The position numbers and the translations under genes are program-made. The notes beneath the pieces are model-generated. The model did no database searches, had not been told where the DNA came from, and saw only the letters and a list, made by a program, of their open reading frames with translations. DNA of 26,818 bases from a virus: positions 1-26,818 of the IMG/VR virus record IMGVR_UViG_3300043449_002532; one strand, given 5' to 3'. This document shows positions 13,246 to 20,740 of the stretch, in pieces; the first letter of the stretch is position 1, and the number at the start of each line of letters is the position of its first letter.

Positions 13246-13844
13246 TAGTATTTACCTTTCGACTCGGACCACACGGTCCTGGACGAGATACTCCCCGCAC
13301 TACTACGGAACTCATGCGCCGGGAGCGTCGCAGCAATTTCCCATTCCTTCGCGGGAATTTCAATGCACCGCGATTGCACATGGGAGGCCAAATATCGTTT
13401 GATGCATGGAGTGGCCCTATAGGATTGCCCCATTGACTGGAGAAGAGGATAGGTCAGCATTAGCCGTTTTCTCTCATCACGTTTTGAGGAAATCTCAAAT
13501 GCCGATAGTTGCCGCAACAAGATTAACCGATCTTTGGGATAAATGTAGTGAAGATTGAGTCCCAGGAATCCATCGGAATATTGTTCGATGGGTATGACTA
13601 GGGGGAATCGGTCCCAGTATGGGAGGAGATCTTTGGTTTTTGCATCATAGTAGAAAAAATAGAGGCGTCCGAGCATCGCTCGATTCCGCTGGGCCTCGCG
13701 ATCTTGAATCAGGGTCATGCGGTCTCTGGCAGTCACGCGGAGACTCTGTATTTTGTTGAGCAGCCAGGCCTGCCCCCGGAGAGTCTGGGTGTCAATGCCA
13801 TCGGCCGCGGCGCGTTGATGTACTTTGGTAAGGATCGTCTGCAT
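13245..13844 (-). CDS. Conserved T4-like phage protein of unknown function
   Basis: A 199-residue protein. The segment MLGRLYFFYYDAKTKDLL, then PYWDRFPLVIPIE and GFLGLNLHYI, with later CIKRYL-x-S-H-V and EWE, is a strongly conserved pattern I associate with T4-like phages of aquatic bacteria; I cannot assign a function. It sits between gp4 (head completion) and the tube protein, so a role in head-tail joining or packaging completion is possible. No ribosome site is seen; a CATAAATA motif ends five bases before the start codon. Confidence 0.72.
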   Translation of the reverse strand: MQTILTKVHQRAAADGIDTQTLRGQAWLLNKIQSLRVTARDRMTLIQDREAQRNRAMLGRLYFFYYDAKTKDLLPYWDRFPLVIPIEQYSDGFLGLNLHYIYPKDRLILLRQLSAFEISSKRDERKRLMLTYPLLQSMGQSYRATPCIKRYLASHVQSRCIEIPAKEWEIAATLPAHEFRSSAGSISSRTVWSESKGKY

Positions 13845-13849
13845 AGTGT

Positions 13850-13857
13850 TATTTATG
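13850..13857 (-). promoter_or_regulatory. Late-promoter-like motif CATAAATA, minus strand
   Basis: Reading the minus strand, CATAAATA is followed by five bases and then ATG 13844. By T4 late promoter geometry the transcript would begin on the A of the start codon, giving a leaderless message. The gene lacks a ribosome site, consistent with this. Confidence 0.35.
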
Positions 13858-13859
13858 TG

Positions 13860-14294
13860 TTATAGTTGGAGGTCTTTTTCCGTCAATACGACAAAGTCCC
13901 ACTTTTGCTGGGCGCAAAATTTGGTCGCCGCCTCCCATTTTGCCTGATTGGTCGAGTAGGTGGTTACCTCAGAGATAAATTTGCGGGTTTGCCGCTTGGG
14001 GGTGCGAAGGATCGTCTGTTCGAACGGTTTGATCTCAATGACCGTAGTTTTTATTCCATCCTTGGTGCGTGTTTTGACCAGAAAATCTGGAAAATATCGG
14101 CGAACCTTGTTTGAAACAGGGTCATAGTATGGGATTACCAGTTCCTCGGAGGAAAAGTAGATGACATTGGGGTTAGTGTCGAGCCATTGTAGAACTTTCA
14201 GTTCCCAGGAACTTCGGTATATGACGTTGTTTAAGTCACCTACATACTTTGATGGGTTTTGTACAACATACCTACCCTGATGATATCTCCGCAT
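13860..14294 (-). CDS. 4: Head completion nuclease gp4
   Basis: A 144-residue protein (T4 gp4 has 150) with very clear family features: the start GRYVVQNPSKYVGD, VIYRSSWELKVLQWLD, SSEELVIPY, RRYFPDFLVK, TVIEIKPFEQT, PKRQTRKFISE and the NQAKWEAA end. The PD-(D/E)XK-like site is Glu31, Asp70, Glu87 and Lys89 (EIK). T4 gp4 (also called gp50/65) completes the head before tail joining. It is the first gene of the minus-strand block, behind a divergent promoter pair. Confidence 0.9.
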   Translation of the reverse strand: MRRYHQGRYVVQNPSKYVGDLNNVIYRSSWELKVLQWLDTNPNVIYFSSEELVIPYYDPVSNKVRRYFPDFLVKTRTKDGIKTTVIEIKPFEQTILRTPKRQTRKFISEVTTYSTNQAKWEAATKFCAQQKWDFVVLTEKDLQL

Positions 14295-14310
14295 AGCTCC
14301 CTGGGTGTCA

Positions 14311-14318
14311 TATAAATA
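14311..14318 (+). promoter_or_regulatory. T4-type late promoter TATAAATA
   Basis: An exact T4 late promoter octamer stands in the gap between the divergent gp4 and gp48 genes. The predicted transcript start is near 14324, giving a leader of about 24 bases with GGAGG at 14335-14339 before ATG 14348. It likely drives the whole baseplate operon. Confidence 0.65.
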
Positions 14319-14340
14319 GACAAGGTAACATTCTGGAGGT

Positions 14341-14347
14341 TATTTAG
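14341..14347 (-). promoter_or_regulatory. Late-promoter-like motif CTAAATA, minus strand
   Basis: On the minus strand CTAAATA lies at 14347-14341, 46 bases before the gp4 start, and faces away from the plus-strand TATAAATA at 14311. Together they form a divergent late promoter pair within about 50 bases. Confidence 0.45.
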
Positions 14348-15445
14348 ATGGGATTATTAACGATCTTGTCAGAAAAGGTGGCACCCCTAATCAAAAGCAC
14401 CAGACCGGCTCTAGTTGCCGGAGCGGCCGTTGCGGTTGTTGGATCAGGACTGTTGGTGAGCGATTCGTCCACCCATCCCGAACCAAGCCCACAAGACCCC
14501 CAGGGACCACTGGCAAACATGGAGATGATTGCATTTGACTATGATACGATTAAATACCCTCTCAATTTGGGTGAAGATACGAGGCATCCATACTATATGA
14601 CGTTCTTTATCAATGCGGCCACAGATTCAAAGTATCTCAAGGCAAAACCCAACACTACCATGGCCTCCAGGTTAAAAATAGGAGCAGACGGTACAGTGGA
14701 GCAGTCGGAAGTGCAGAAACATCAGAGTCGAGAACTTCTGCTCGGAGATACCGGGCTTGGGTTTCAACGAAAAACTCGAAGGACAACCACATCAATTCGT
14801 CTTTATGTACCAGATACCATGACCATGGATTTTCAACATTCCTACGATGAGCCCAGTCTATCTGGGCTTCCAATGGCAAAAACCGCATCGGTACTTGGTG
14901 CCTTATGGGGGATGGGAGCATCTGCCCTGGATGCAGGAAGTATCCAGGGTGCCATGTCGGCACTTGGGAAATATAAGGGCTCAGCATCTTCTATTGCCGG
15001 GACACTTATGGAGAGCTTCGACAACAAAGAATTGGCGTTATCTACACTGGGGATTGCCGTCAATCCACAAATCGACGTGATCTATAAATCTCCAGGTTTG
15101 AGGTCGTTCAGATTTGAATTTCTGTTTGCTCCCCGTACCCCAGAGGAATCCTCGGCAGTCAAGAAGATTGTCCGACTATTTAAGTTCCATGCGGCGCCCG
15201 AGATTTTGGATGATGGTAGTATGTTTGGACGATACTTCTTGCAACCATCAGAGTTTGATATTGAATATTCCATGGTATCGTCTGTGGGGAAAATATCAAC
15301 CTGTGTACTCGAAGGCATTAGTGTTGATTATGCCCCACAGGGAGCGGCGTTCTATAAAGACGGCAGTCCAGTATACACGAGACTTATGCTTTCATTTAAG
15401 GAACTTGAATACATCACCAAAGAACTCATAGATGAGGGGTACTAA
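14348..15445 (+). CDS. 48: Baseplate tail tube cap gp48
   Basis: A 365-residue protein (T4 gp48 has 364). A hydrophobic N-terminal stretch (ALVAGAAVAVVGSGLLV, about 20-37) is followed by the long middle. The diagnostic C-terminal half has SPGLRSFRFEFLFAPRTPEE, VKKIVRLFKFHAAPE, YFLQPSEFDIEY, KISTCVLEGISVDYAPQG and LSFKELEYITK. gp48 crowns the baseplate hub and, with gp54, nucleates the tube. GGAGG lies before the start. Its stop overlaps the gp53 start (TAATG). Confidence 0.92.
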   Translation: MGLLTILSEKVAPLIKSTRPALVAGAAVAVVGSGLLVSDSSTHPEPSPQDPQGPLANMEMIAFDYDTIKYPLNLGEDTRHPYYMTFFINAATDSKYLKAKPNTTMASRLKIGADGTVEQSEVQKHQSRELLLGDTGLGFQRKTRRTTTSIRLYVPDTMTMDFQHSYDEPSLSGLPMAKTASVLGALWGMGASALDAGSIQGAMSALGKYKGSASSIAGTLMESFDNKELALSTLGIAVNPQIDVIYKSPGLRSFRFEFLFAPRTPEESSAVKKIVRLFKFHAAPEILDDGSMFGRYFLQPSEFDIEYSMVSSVGKISTCVLEGISVDYAPQGAAFYKDGSPVYTRLMLSFKELEYITKELIDEGY

Positions 15446-16068
15446 TGGGATCTACATACTTTTCAAATTTCCCATTTGTGCGCTATACCCTGAATCCCTC
15501 TCCTCAGCCAAATGAAGCTGAGTGGGTCACCGATATATTCAGACGCTCCGCTCCCTTGGCACAAGTCTTGTCAAGCGCGAGGTTGTTTTATCCCTATCAG
15601 GTAAAGGACGGCGAGACCGCCGAGATTGTGGCACACAAGTATTATGGTTCCATGAACTACTATTGGGTCGTTACCCTACTAAATGGCATAGTAGATCCAC
15701 TACTCGATTGGCCTAAAACCTATGCCAATTTCACTCGATATGTTGTGGACAAATACGGATCCATTGCCTCTGCGATGTCCACGACACACCACTATAGCAT
15801 GACACACACCAAACAAGACTCATTGGGGAATAAAAGTACCCAGACGTTCATCATTGATGCCGACAAATATGCCACGCTCACCTCGTTGGTTCCAGAGGTT
15901 TACACCTTTGCAAACGGCGTCACTGTCACCAAAACAACTACCCGTAGTGTTGTCGATTGTTATACCTATGAACAAGAGTTAAATGAGTCCAAACGGAACA
16001 TTCGTCTCCTGAAGATCGACTATCTTCCGCAAGTGGTGCGTGAACTTGAAGGACTGTTGGCCATCTGA
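15445..16068 (+). CDS. 53: Baseplate wedge protein gp53
   Basis: A 207-residue protein (T4 gp53 has 196). The middle holds the LysM-like segment typical of gp53 (YPYQVKDGETAEIVAHKYYG, then YYWVVTLLNGIVDPLLDWP). gp53 clips neighbouring wedges together around the hub. Coupled to both neighbours by one-base stop/start overlaps (TAATG upstream, TGATG downstream). The N-terminus begins with YFSNFPFVRYTLNP, as in related wedge proteins. Confidence 0.9.
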   Translation: MGSTYFSNFPFVRYTLNPSPQPNEAEWVTDIFRRSAPLAQVLSSARLFYPYQVKDGETAEIVAHKYYGSMNYYWVVTLLNGIVDPLLDWPKTYANFTRYVVDKYGSIASAMSTTHHYSMTHTKQDSLGNKSTQTFIIDADKYATLTSLVPEVYTFANGVTVTKTTTRSVVDCYTYEQELNESKRNIRLLKIDYLPQVVRELEGLLAI

Positions 16069-17375
16069 TGCCAGATACCGAGGGACTCAGTAAAGCAACC
16101 CAATTTCAAATTGACTCATTGCTCATAGTGGGAAGCAATGGCGTCTCGGTGGATGTGCGTCAACTCATGCGAGAGTTGAATCTATACGAAGATTTGTTTA
16201 CCAATACGATGTATGGAAATCTCCTGCTGAGTGACACCCAGAATCTCATCAATATATTGCCTATTGTAGGAAGTGAATACCTAGTGGTGTCATTGTCAAA
16301 ACCCACCACACCATGGAAAATTACCAAGACTCTTCGTATCTATAAAATTACCGATCGGCGTCGAAATGGGGCCTATGTGGAGGACTACATCCTTCATCTC
16401 TGTTCGGAAGAAACCATACTCAATGAATCTATCAAGATTTCCAAGGCCTACAAGGGGTTGCCTGTATCGGATATTATCCAGGATATCACGAAAAATTACC
16501 TACAAATTGCTCCGAGTAAATTCCCCCCAGCCTCCATCACCAATACCATGGGCAATCATAACATCGTGGTGCCATTCTGGACGCCATTTTATACCATCAA
16601 TTGGCTGGTAAGACTCGCACGAACGGCGCAACATCCGGGGTGTTCATTTGCGTTCTTTGAGGATAGGGACGGGTTTCGGTTTACCTCCATTGAAGCCCTC
16701 TCCCAGCAAACTCCTGTGCAATCCATAAATTTTATGCCCATGAATTTCCATGGCGAACATAATACCCAAGAATCAGATATGCAGATGCGGCAAGAATCTG
16801 CCGAGTCCTACGAAATTGTAGAAGGGTTGGATGTGTTGCGCTCAATCTCCACTGGAATGTATGCCGGTAAACTCGTGACCATCAATCCCATTGAACAGCG
16901 AATCAATGTACATTCTCTGGACGCAGCAACACTCTATAACAACACTAAACATCCCAATCCATTTAGCTGCTTAACTCTGGCGCCAGATCGCACGAGACAC
17001 ACATTATCGGAACATCACGATGCCAATTTTCGCGTGGCGGCGGATAATCTCTCGGTGGAGCGTTGGATGTTACAACGGGATGCCTATCTCTCCGGCATTC
17101 ATGCCTTTCGCATCCGTGTGGCCATCGGTGGAAATATGCTGCTGCGGGTCGGTCAAATGGTACAGTTAAATCTTCCTGCTGCGATGGCTGCGACAAAGGA
17201 CGGCAAGGAGCTAGATCGACTATTTACAGGAAAATACCTGATCACCGCTATCCGACATAAAGTAGATAGAACTAAATATGTCTGTATACTTGAGCTATCG
17301 AAGGATTCGTTGACCGCGGAACTTCCTGCTCCACTTCTTTCGAGTCCTACCCTCAATACCATAAGGCAAGCATGA
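16068..17375 (+). CDS. 27: Baseplate hub protein, gp27-like
   Basis: A 435-residue protein directly before the spike gene. It has the pattern of gp27/VgrG N-terminal hub proteins: ELNLYEDLFTNTMYGNLLLSD near the start, HLCSEE, LPVSDIIQDI, the VPFWTPFYTINWLVRLA segment and a late YLITAIRHKVD strand. T4 gp27 (391) forms the trimeric torus that joins the spike to the tube. It overlaps gp5 by ATGA. Sequence similarity within this family is low, so the call also leans on position between gp53 and gp5. Confidence 0.82.
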   Translation: MPDTEGLSKATQFQIDSLLIVGSNGVSVDVRQLMRELNLYEDLFTNTMYGNLLLSDTQNLINILPIVGSEYLVVSLSKPTTPWKITKTLRIYKITDRRRNGAYVEDYILHLCSEETILNESIKISKAYKGLPVSDIIQDITKNYLQIAPSKFPPASITNTMGNHNIVVPFWTPFYTINWLVRLARTAQHPGCSFAFFEDRDGFRFTSIEALSQQTPVQSINFMPMNFHGEHNTQESDMQMRQESAESYEIVEGLDVLRSISTGMYAGKLVTINPIEQRINVHSLDAATLYNNTKHPNPFSCLTLAPDRTRHTLSEHHDANFRVAADNLSVERWMLQRDAYLSGIHAFRIRVAIGGNMLLRVGQMVQLNLPAAMAATKDGKELDRLFTGKYLITAIRHKVDRTKYVCILELSKDSLTAELPAPLLSSPTLNTIRQA

Positions 17376-19219
17376 TGGATCGCAATCTTGGTGCTGAGTT
17401 TATCTGGTGGGTCGGTGTCGTGGAGAACCGCAAGGACCCTCTGAAGGTGGGTCGATGTCAAGTAAGAATCGCGGGTTCCCACACAGAACAAAAATCCATA
17501 TTGCCGACCGACTCCTTGCCTTGGGCCCAACCCATGATTCCTCTGAATGATGGTGCCTCCTTACAACTCAAGGAAGGTGACTATGTTATCGGGTTTTATA
17601 TGGATGGCAAGAATTCCCAAGTGCCCATTATCATGGGGCTACTGCCAGGAATACCCGTGGAACTTAAAAACCCATCTCTCGGATTTACCGATCCAAGAGG
17701 ATCTAATGAATTATCGGATGCCCCCAAGTCGCCAGTCTCATTGACCATAAATTCTGCTGGAAATAAGGTAAAAATAACTGAGGGGGCGGCATCTAGATAC
17801 CCCTCGCGACTCAAAGAATCTACGTTGTCTAGATTAGCCAGAAATGAAAAAATCATAGAAACTCCAATACAGTCTAAACGAGATTCAACATTCAAATCTA
17901 TCCCTATGGTAGGTGGGGGCGTCTATGACGAACCTTCTACTCCTTATGCTACAGTCTATCCATACAATCGGGTCATGGAGACTGAATCCGGACATATTTT
18001 AGAATTTGATGATACCCCCGGAGCTGAACGTATTCATATCTATCATCGATCTGGTACATCGGACGAATACCATCCAGATGGGACCAAAGTAACTAGAATC
18101 AATGCCGATGCCTATGAGGTGGTGTTGTCTGATAAACATGTTTATATTAATGGCGATATTCACATCACCGCTAAGAATGATGTGAATATCAAAGCTGGCA
18201 AGAATGTCAACATTGAGGCGGGGCAAGATGTGCGGGTCAAGGCATCGGGGGCAATCAAAACTCAAGCCGTCACATCACAGATACACTATTCTGCTGGGGC
18301 TATGGCACTTCGCGGAATTCCTATGAACCTCAATGGTCCAATTCTACCTCCATTGGGTCTTCCGTCGGCTCCTATTAGTGTTTCAGTGGCGGTAACTACG
18401 GCATTGGCTCCAGTCACCCCTGACGTATCGACTCCTGGAAATCAAGTATTGGCGCAGCGTCCAGGAGCCAATCTTGGAAAGGCGTCCCCCAATGTGCTAA
18501 GTGCCCCAACGGAGAGTCCCGTGGGCATTCCAGCCCCTAAGGTCATTGCAAAGTCTCCAGTCACCACACTAACTGCCACTGAGGGGGCAGATGTTATGAT
18601 TCGTGCGATGAATCGTAATAAAATTCGAGACCCCATTCAGCGAGCGGCAATTTATGCACAAACACGGCACGAAACTCGTGGATTTCGTGATTTGGTTGAG
18701 AGTTTTGCATTTACCCGCGAAGGATTACTCAAGACGTGGGGGATAAAACTAGATAAGGATGGAAATCCTATATTGAATAAAAAGGGTGAAAAAATAGGAT
18801 ATTTTGATGAGAGCAATGTTGATAATTATTTACGAAATGGAGTCAAAATCGCATCTCGTGTATATGGGAATCGGATGGGAAATGCATCCGAAGAATCTCA
18901 GGATGGATGGAAATACCGGGGGCGAGGGTTTATTCATTTAACAGGAAAGAGTAACTATAGCATAGCTGCAACCGCATTCAATCAAGATTTTGTTGCACAC
19001 CCGGATGCTGTGGCAATTCCGGACATGGCAGCGGATATTGCATGTTGGTATTTTACCAAAGGACCTTCAGGCCAAGGATATAGGGGCAGTTATGATAATA
19101 TTAAATCAGTCACCACATATGTGAATGGTGGTCTCAATGGACTCACCGAGAGAACTGCCTTGTACACGCTAGCAAAATCAAATACGAGTGTCATCACATT
19201 TCAATCGGCGTTGGTGTAG
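17372..19219 (+). CDS. 5: Baseplate hub spike gp5 with C-terminal GH19 muralytic domain
   Basis: A 615-residue protein. Residues 1-105 are the OB-fold (WWVGVVENRKDPLKVGRCQV, later GDYVIGFYMDG and PIIMGLLPG). Residues about 255-300 are a VgrG/gp5-type beta-helix with short repeats (GDIHITAKNDVNIKAGKN, then NIEAGQDVRVKASG). Residues about 310-400 are a Pro/Ala/Val linker. Residues about 405-615 are a GH19-type lysozyme/chitinase domain with catalytic Glu434 (RHETRGF), YGNRMGN and YRGRGFIHLTGKSNY. T4 gp5 instead places a different lysozyme before the beta-helix. It pierces the outer membrane and locally digests peptidoglycan. The GH19 part is visibly AT-richer than its surroundings. Confidence 0.9.
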   Translation: MMDRNLGAEFIWWVGVVENRKDPLKVGRCQVRIAGSHTEQKSILPTDSLPWAQPMIPLNDGASLQLKEGDYVIGFYMDGKNSQVPIIMGLLPGIPVELKNPSLGFTDPRGSNELSDAPKSPVSLTINSAGNKVKITEGAASRYPSRLKESTLSRLARNEKIIETPIQSKRDSTFKSIPMVGGGVYDEPSTPYATVYPYNRVMETESGHILEFDDTPGAERIHIYHRSGTSDEYHPDGTKVTRINADAYEVVLSDKHVYINGDIHITAKNDVNIKAGKNVNIEAGQDVRVKASGAIKTQAVTSQIHYSAGAMALRGIPMNLNGPILPPLGLPSAPISVSVAVTTALAPVTPDVSTPGNQVLAQRPGANLGKASPNVLSAPTESPVGIPAPKVIAKSPVTTLTATEGADVMIRAMNRNKIRDPIQRAAIYAQTRHETRGFRDLVESFAFTREGLLKTWGIKLDKDGNPILNKKGEKIGYFDESNVDNYLRNGVKIASRVYGNRMGNASEESQDGWKYRGRGFIHLTGKSNYSIAATAFNQDFVAHPDAVAIPDMAADIACWYFTKGPSGQGYRGSYDNIKSVTTYVNGGLNGLTERTALYTLAKSNTSVITFQSALV

Positions 19220-19221
19220 GT

Positions 19222-19518
19222 ATGTCAGCAGGACTTGGTGTTGTGAGATTAGGGATCGATCTTTGTACTGGGCACGCCGGATTTCATCCTAGGCCTGCGA
19301 TAACAGGATCACCGACCGTATTCTGTGACAGTTTTGCCGTTGTTAGAGCAGGAGACTTGTGGGCCCAACATACCGACAGAATCACCACCCATGATGGAAT
19401 TGGGGTCGTCGGATCCACTACAGTATTCTGTGACGGTCTACCCGTCATGAGGTCTCTGGATCCAATAAGTTGTGGTTCGTTGGTCGCTCTTGGCTCTCCT
19501 GATGTATTTTGTGGATAA
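19222..19518 (+). CDS. PAAR-type spike tip protein (gp5.4-like)
   Basis: A 98-residue PAAR-repeat protein. GSPTVFCDSFAVVRAGD, GSTTVFCDGLPVMR and GSPDVFCG are the three repeats, with His and Cys residues (for example HTD and ISCG) available for the metal ion near the point. PAAR proteins form a sharp cone on the end of the gp5/VgrG spike. The start follows the gp5 stop by two bases. Confidence 0.88.
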   Translation: MSAGLGVVRLGIDLCTGHAGFHPRPAITGSPTVFCDSFAVVRAGDLWAQHTDRITTHDGIGVVGSTTVFCDGLPVMRSLDPISCGSLVALGSPDVFCG

Positions 19519-19529
19519 GGAGTATTTCT

Positions 19530-20318
19530 ATGGCATTTTCTCTAGATTTTAGTAGTATACCATCGATTCCAGGATTGCCAACTCCTCCTGCGTCGGTGTC
19601 TGGGTTGTCCGACATTTCCAAGACATTGATAGACAAAATTACGTCAAATCCAGGAGAATTGTTCTCAAACCCAATGGTCTCTGCGGTTAATAGTGTTGGA
19701 GATGCCACATCTGCCGTGGAGGAGCGTTTACAAACCATTGCCGATGGATCGGCATTTAGCCCAACTATTACGGCATCTGAGGCGTCAGATTTTCTCAGTA
19801 CCGGGGGCATTGCAGATCTTCAGACCGTAATGGGCAATTTCCTTATGCACACCAATAGGTTGTCCGGTATTTTGGCCGGACAAGGCATTCAAGCCCCAGG
19901 ACTGCAACAGATTCTTTCCATTGGCACCCAAATGCAAGGTATGATGTCAATGATCAACGGGGCCTCAGACTGCCTTGTTGTACTTGGAGGTGCCACCGGA
20001 TTGTTTTCGGGTGGGCAATTATCGTCAGCAACTGAACAAGTTGCCAGTCTACTAAGCAGAATCGATAATGGTTTGGTCACGATTACTGAAATTGCACAGA
20101 GATTGTCTGAGGTGGCCAACCTGGTCAAAGGCATCATGGACAAGGATTCGCGTTTTTTGCAGCAATGCGTCAATCAACTGCAAACTGCCGCGGTCGGTAT
20201 GGCCATTGAGGCTCTCGATGCCAATCCCTGTGTCCATTTCTTGCTTGATCAGGTTAAGAACACAAATCCAGGTGGAATTATGGATGTCTTGGCTAAACCC
20301 ATCGCCAAGCTGACATAA
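19530..20318 (+). CDS. Virion structural protein between PAAR tip and gp25, unknown role
   Basis: A 262-residue protein from ATG 19530, with AAGGAG at 19517-19522; a further upstream ATG (19509) would lie in the PAAR gene. The start is Pro/Ser-rich (SIPSIPGLPTPPAS), the rest mainly helical with little charge and many Gly, Ser, Gln and Met, and a few Cys. The composition is like baseplate or tail-interior proteins. No homologue with known function is recognised; the location in the hub/wedge operon supports a virion role. Confidence 0.65.
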   Translation: MAFSLDFSSIPSIPGLPTPPASVSGLSDISKTLIDKITSNPGELFSNPMVSAVNSVGDATSAVEERLQTIADGSAFSPTITASEASDFLSTGGIADLQTVMGNFLMHTNRLSGILAGQGIQAPGLQQILSIGTQMQGMMSMINGASDCLVVLGGATGLFSGGQLSSATEQVASLLSRIDNGLVTITEIAQRLSEVANLVKGIMDKDSRFLQQCVNQLQTAAVGMAIEALDANPCVHFLLDQVKNTNPGGIMDVLAKPIAKLT

Positions 20319-20321
20319 ATA
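20314..20321 (+). promoter_or_regulatory. Late-promoter-like motif CATAAATA before gene 25
   Basis: CATAAATA overlaps the stop codon of the preceding gene and is followed by five bases and ATG 20327. By T4 geometry the transcript would start on the A of the gene 25 ATG. No ribosome site is present. Confidence 0.35.
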
Positions 20322-20326
20322 GACAT

Positions 20327-20716
20327 ATGGCTATTGACACGGTATATCAAGATTTTGACCTGTCGTTTGGTATCCATCCCATCAGGAAAGACCTGATCAT
20401 GAGGACGGATGCCGATGCGGTTGTTCAGGCGCTCTTAAATCTAGTAATGACCAACCACTATGAGGTGCCCTTTCACCCAGAAGTGGGTTGCAACATCAGA
20501 AAGCTATTGTTCGAAAATATTTCAGCGTTTACGGCGCGGGATATCGCCAGATTTATCCAGGAGACAGTAGAGAATTTTGAGCCACGAGTTAAAATCCACT
20601 CCATTAACGTGTCTCCAAATGAAGATTCCAATGCCTATACTGTGTCCCTGAAAGTGTTCATTGATATTCACGCCGCCCCCATTTCAGTTAATTTCCTATT
20701 GCATCGAGTCCGATAA
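20327..20716 (+). CDS. 25: Baseplate wedge protein gp25
   Basis: A 129-residue protein (T4 gp25 has 132) of the gp25/TssE fold. Landmarks are VYQDFDLSFGIHPIRKDL, the FHPEVGCNIRKLLFEN segment, and the EPR motif (NFEPRV) that is the family signature. gp25 lies in the wedge core, beside gp6, and helps start the sheath. It lacks a ribosome site and begins five bases after the CATAAATA motif. Confidence 0.95.
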   Translation: MAIDTVYQDFDLSFGIHPIRKDLIMRTDADAVVQALLNLVMTNHYEVPFHPEVGCNIRKLLFENISAFTARDIARFIQETVENFEPRVKIHSINVSPNEDSNAYTVSLKVFIDIHAAPISVNFLLHRVR

Positions 20717-20740
20717 CGAGTCACAGAAAACGGAGCACCA

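Noticed and set aside
13249-13254. TAAATA on the minus strand three bases before the tube-like gene
   Set aside because: It lies within the end of the preceding coding frame and too close to the start for a usual promoter; likely chance.
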